Of a stretch of 64,000 nucleotides of DNA, positions 62,259-64,000 are shown one piece after another. The notes beneath the pieces were generated by a model. That model had not been told where the DNA came from, ran no database searches, and was given only the letters and a program-made list of their open reading frames with translations. Source of the stretch: Streptomyces glomeratus (GTDB lineage Bacteria; Actinomycetota; Actinomycetes; Streptomycetales; Streptomycetaceae); assembly GCF_021462825.1 (NCBI RefSeq), contig NZ_JAKEEB010000005.1, forward strand, positions 126,501 through 190,500. The letters are read 5' to 3'. Made by a program: the position numbers and the translations under genes. The number at the start of each line of letters is the position of its first letter. Within the stretch, counting starts at the first letter, position 1.

Positions 62259-62945
62259 ATGAACCCTGCCCTGCCCACCTCGCGCCGCACCGGCGACACG
62301 TCGCGCCGCACGGGCGACACGTCGCGCCGTAGCGACGACACGACGGCGTCGGCCGACGAGTCGATCACCGCATGGGCGCTCGCTGCCCGCAGCGGTGACA
62401 CGGACGCGGTCGAGCGGTTCGTGCGCGCCGTGCACCGCGACGTCCAGCGTTACGTCGCCCACCTCTGCGCCGACCCGCAGGCCGTGGACGACCTGGCGCA
62501 GGACACGTTCCTGCGCGCGCTCGGCAGCCTGCACCGGTTCGAAGGGCGTTCCTCGGCGCGTGCCTGGCTGCTGTCCATCGCGCGCCGCGCGGTGATCGAC
62601 AGCTATCGGTACGCCGCCGCAAGGCCCCGCCTGTCCGATGTACCGGACTGGCAGCTGGCCGTCGAACTGGCCCAGCCGAGCGGGCTGCCCGGCTTCGACG
62701 ACGGGATCGCTCTGCTGGACCTGCTGGCCTCGCTGCCGGACGAGCGCCGGGAGGCGTTCATCCTCACCCAGATGGTCGGGCTGCCCTACGCGGAGGCCGC
62801 CGAGGTCAGTGACTGCCCGGTCGGTACGGTGCGCTCCCGCGTGGCCCGTGCCCGGGCGACCCTGATGGACCTGCTGGAGGACGGGGGCACCTCCTCCGCG
62901 CCTGAGGCGGTGGGGGAGGACAAGCCCGCCGCCATGGCGGCCTGA
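62259..62945 (+). CDS. ECF-type RNA polymerase sigma factor
   Basis: A 228-residue sigma-70 family protein. After a 35-residue Arg/Thr/Ser repeat stretch comes region 2 (VHRDVQRYVAHL; DLAQDTFLRALGSL; ARAWLLSIARRAVIDSYR) and region 4 (LLASLPDERREAFILTQMVG then AEVSDCPVGTVRSRVARARA). No anti-sigma gene is next to it; the Ala/Glu-rich C-terminus is short. The start could be GTG 62256 or ATG 62259. The neighbours (Met-rich membrane protein, binding lipoprotein) suggest a metal-linked regulon. Confidence 0.88.
   Translation: MNPALPTSRRTGDTSRRTGDTSRRSDDTTASADESITAWALAARSGDTDAVERFVRAVHRDVQRYVAHLCADPQAVDDLAQDTFLRALGSLHRFEGRSSARAWLLSIARRAVIDSYRYAAARPRLSDVPDWQLAVELAQPSGLPGFDDGIALLDLLASLPDERREAFILTQMVGLPYAEAAEVSDCPVGTVRSRVARARATLMDLLEDGGTSSAPEAVGEDKPAAMAA
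62277..62339 (+). repeat. Three in-frame 21-bp repeats at the sigma N-terminus
   Basis: Three 21-base units (62277, 62298, 62319) encode TSRRTGD, TSRRTGD and TSRRSDD. The repeats lie before region 2 and are likely variable between strains. Confidence 0.85.
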
Positions 62946-63078
62946 ACCGCTCTTCCGTAGGAGGCGCCGGTGCCGGCCCGCAAACGGCCGGCACCGAGGT
63001 CGTGACGCGAGGTCGTGACGCGAGGCGGCTCCCCGGCGGGTTCTCGGATCCCACCGCCGTGCCGGGAGTGGTTCTCCT

Positions 63079-63182
63079 GAGCCGGATTCCCAAGCCGGAT
63101 CCCCGAGCCGGATTCCCAAGCCGGATCCCCGAGCCGGATTCCCAAGCCGGATCCCCGAGCCGGATTCCCGAGCGGATTCCCA
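63079..63182. repeat. Tandem 13/26-bp repeat array
   Basis: GAGCCGGATTCCC and AAGCCGGATCCCC alternate to make a 26-base unit, with the first half-unit at 63079, 63105, 63131 and 63157 and a shorter last one. It fills most of the gap between the sigma gene and the lipoprotein (62946-63272). There are no unique spacers, so it is not a CRISPR array. Confidence 0.93.
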
Positions 63183-63272
63183 ACAGGGCGGAACTCGACG
63201 GGGGTTCGGCCCGACTACTGGACCGGGTGACGGAGGTCGCCCGCGTACCGAGTGGATCCTGGGGAGTTTTCG

Positions 63273-64000
63273 ATGCGTTCTCGTATGTGGGGCGGCACGG
63301 CGGCGGTCGTGCTCGGCGGCCTGCTGGCGACGGGCTGCGGCAGCGGGCAGAAAGGCGCGACGGGCGAGAACGCGGGGGAGAGGGCCCGGAACGCAGCCTC
63401 CGGGGCCTACCCGGTGTCCGTGACCGACTGCATGGGTTCCAAGACCACCTTCTCCGCCGCGCCCGAGAAGATCGTCACGAGCAACGCCTCCGGCCTGGAG
63501 CTGCTGCTCCGCCTGGGCGCGGGTGCGAGGGTGGTCGGCACCGGGTTCCCGCCGGGCAGGGGCACGCTGCCCGGCGGGCTCGACGAGCAGGCGCGGAAGG
63601 TGCCGGTGCTCGGCCGGAGCGTGATCCCGAAGGAGAAGCTGCTCGGCTCCGGCGCCGACCTGTACATCGACACCTTCGCCTCCATGGGGGGCATGGGCGG
63701 CGCGGGGATGGGCGACGCCCCGACGCCGGACGAGTTCAAGGCGGCCGGGATCAAGCACATCTACCTGAAATCCACTGCCTGCGCGGCGCAGCGCACGAGC
63801 CCGGTGACCGATCTGTCCGCGGTCGAGGCCGACATCGTCTCTCTCGGCGCGGTCACCGGCACGAGCGCACGGGCGCAGAAACTCGTCGCGGGGATGAGGG
63901 AGAAGACGGACGCCGTCCGCAAGGCGGTCGGCGGCACGGCCGAGAGCGCGCGGCCGACGTACTTCTTCTTCGACTACGACGCCGGTACCAAGCAGCCCAC
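63273..64000 (+). CDS. ABC-type substrate-binding lipoprotein (3' truncated by the window)
   Basis: Open from ATG 63273 to the end of the window with no stop, so at least 242 residues. The signal peptide ends in a lipobox LATGC (Cys about residue 27), giving a membrane-anchored lipoprotein. The mature part has the Fec/TroA periplasmic-binding look: APEKIVTSNASGLELLLRLG, VVGTGFPPGRG, VPVLGRSVIPKEKLL, GADLYID and the long connecting helix. A Gly/Met-rich loop (FASMGGMGGAGMGDAP) is unusual. Such proteins bind metal-siderophores, haem, cobalamin or metals. The ribosome site is GGGGAG. The matching permease and ATPase should lie to the right. Confidence 0.8.
   Translation, partial: MRSRMWGGTAAVVLGGLLATGCGSGQKGATGENAGERARNAASGAYPVSVTDCMGSKTTFSAAPEKIVTSNASGLELLLRLGAGARVVGTGFPPGRGTLPGGLDEQARKVPVLGRSVIPKEKLLGSGADLYIDTFASMGGMGGAGMGDAPTPDEFKAAGIKHIYLKSTACAAQRTSPVTDLSAVEADIVSLGAVTGTSARAQKLVAGMREKTDAVRKAVGGTAESARPTYFFFDYDAGTKQP

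Noticed and set aside
63079..63182. Repeat array considered as a CRISPR
   Set aside because: Units are contiguous, with no unique spacers and no cas genes near; it is a plain tandem repeat.

Overview
The window reads as a chromosomal segment of a Streptomyces or close relative. It is very GC-rich, GTG starts and 1-4 base stop/start overlaps are common, and the gene content is typical of the genus: SepH, HPr, the CutR/CutS pair, a second GyrA-type topoisomerase subunit, and the DUF3710, DUF3159, DUF3093, DUF4193 and DUF5998 families. From memory the order of the left part follows the S. coelicolor core (ParC-like, M16 pair, M23, GntR, HPr, Pat, TK, SepH, ferrochelatase, CutRS, dUTPase). I could not run an alignment to confirm this or to name the species.

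Layout. 1-29.4 kb is dense core: CobW tail, topoisomerase A subunit, two coupled M16 peptidases, an M23 endopeptidase behind a c-di-AMP (ydaO-type) riboswitch, GntR regulator, HPr, a GNAT-acyl-CoA-synthetase fusion, a DUF5998/phosphodiesterase/thymidine kinase run, VOC protein, sulfurtransferase, SepH, a flavin oxidase and MFS pair, coproporphyrin ferrochelatase with an inositol-phosphatase-type enzyme, CutRS, and a DUF4193-to-DUF3710 block including dUTPase. 29.6-37.9 kb is mostly potassium physiology: intact KdpD-KdpE, an OB-fold protein, DUF3159, two TrkA-type proteins, and a divergent KimA-like APC permease. 38-44 kb holds an RNA m5U methyltransferase-type enzyme, a ferredoxin-type glutamate-synthase-like protein, a PoxB-like TPP enzyme and a SigB-family sigma factor.

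From about 39 to 61 kb the sequence is more plastic and holds several broken genes: an AraC tail, a YihY/BrkB gene split by an in-frame TGA, an IS transposase fragment, an NAD(P)-binding remnant, a transporter tail, and two chimeric remnants that bracket an intact kdpFABC operon. On the left, a kdpD start is joined to an APC-permease tail and carries an 11-bp tandem duplication plus a one-base deletion. On the right, a kdpE start is joined to a P-type ATPase tail. The operon has therefore probably lost its own sensor/regulator pair and may depend on the intact kdpDE pair about 24 kb away.

The right edge (61.3-64 kb) has a Met-rich membrane protein, an ECF-type sigma factor with an inverted repeat before it, a 13/26-bp tandem repeat, and the start of an ABC-type binding lipoprotein that runs off the window.

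Themes. Potassium and turgor control recur: riboswitch, TrkA pair, KimA-like permease, KdpDE, kdpFABC, CPA1 antiporter. The 43-48 kb segment looks like a stress module (SigB-type sigma, CsbD, small membrane protein, cardiolipin-synthase-like enzyme). No rRNA, tRNA, CRISPR array or prophage was recognised.
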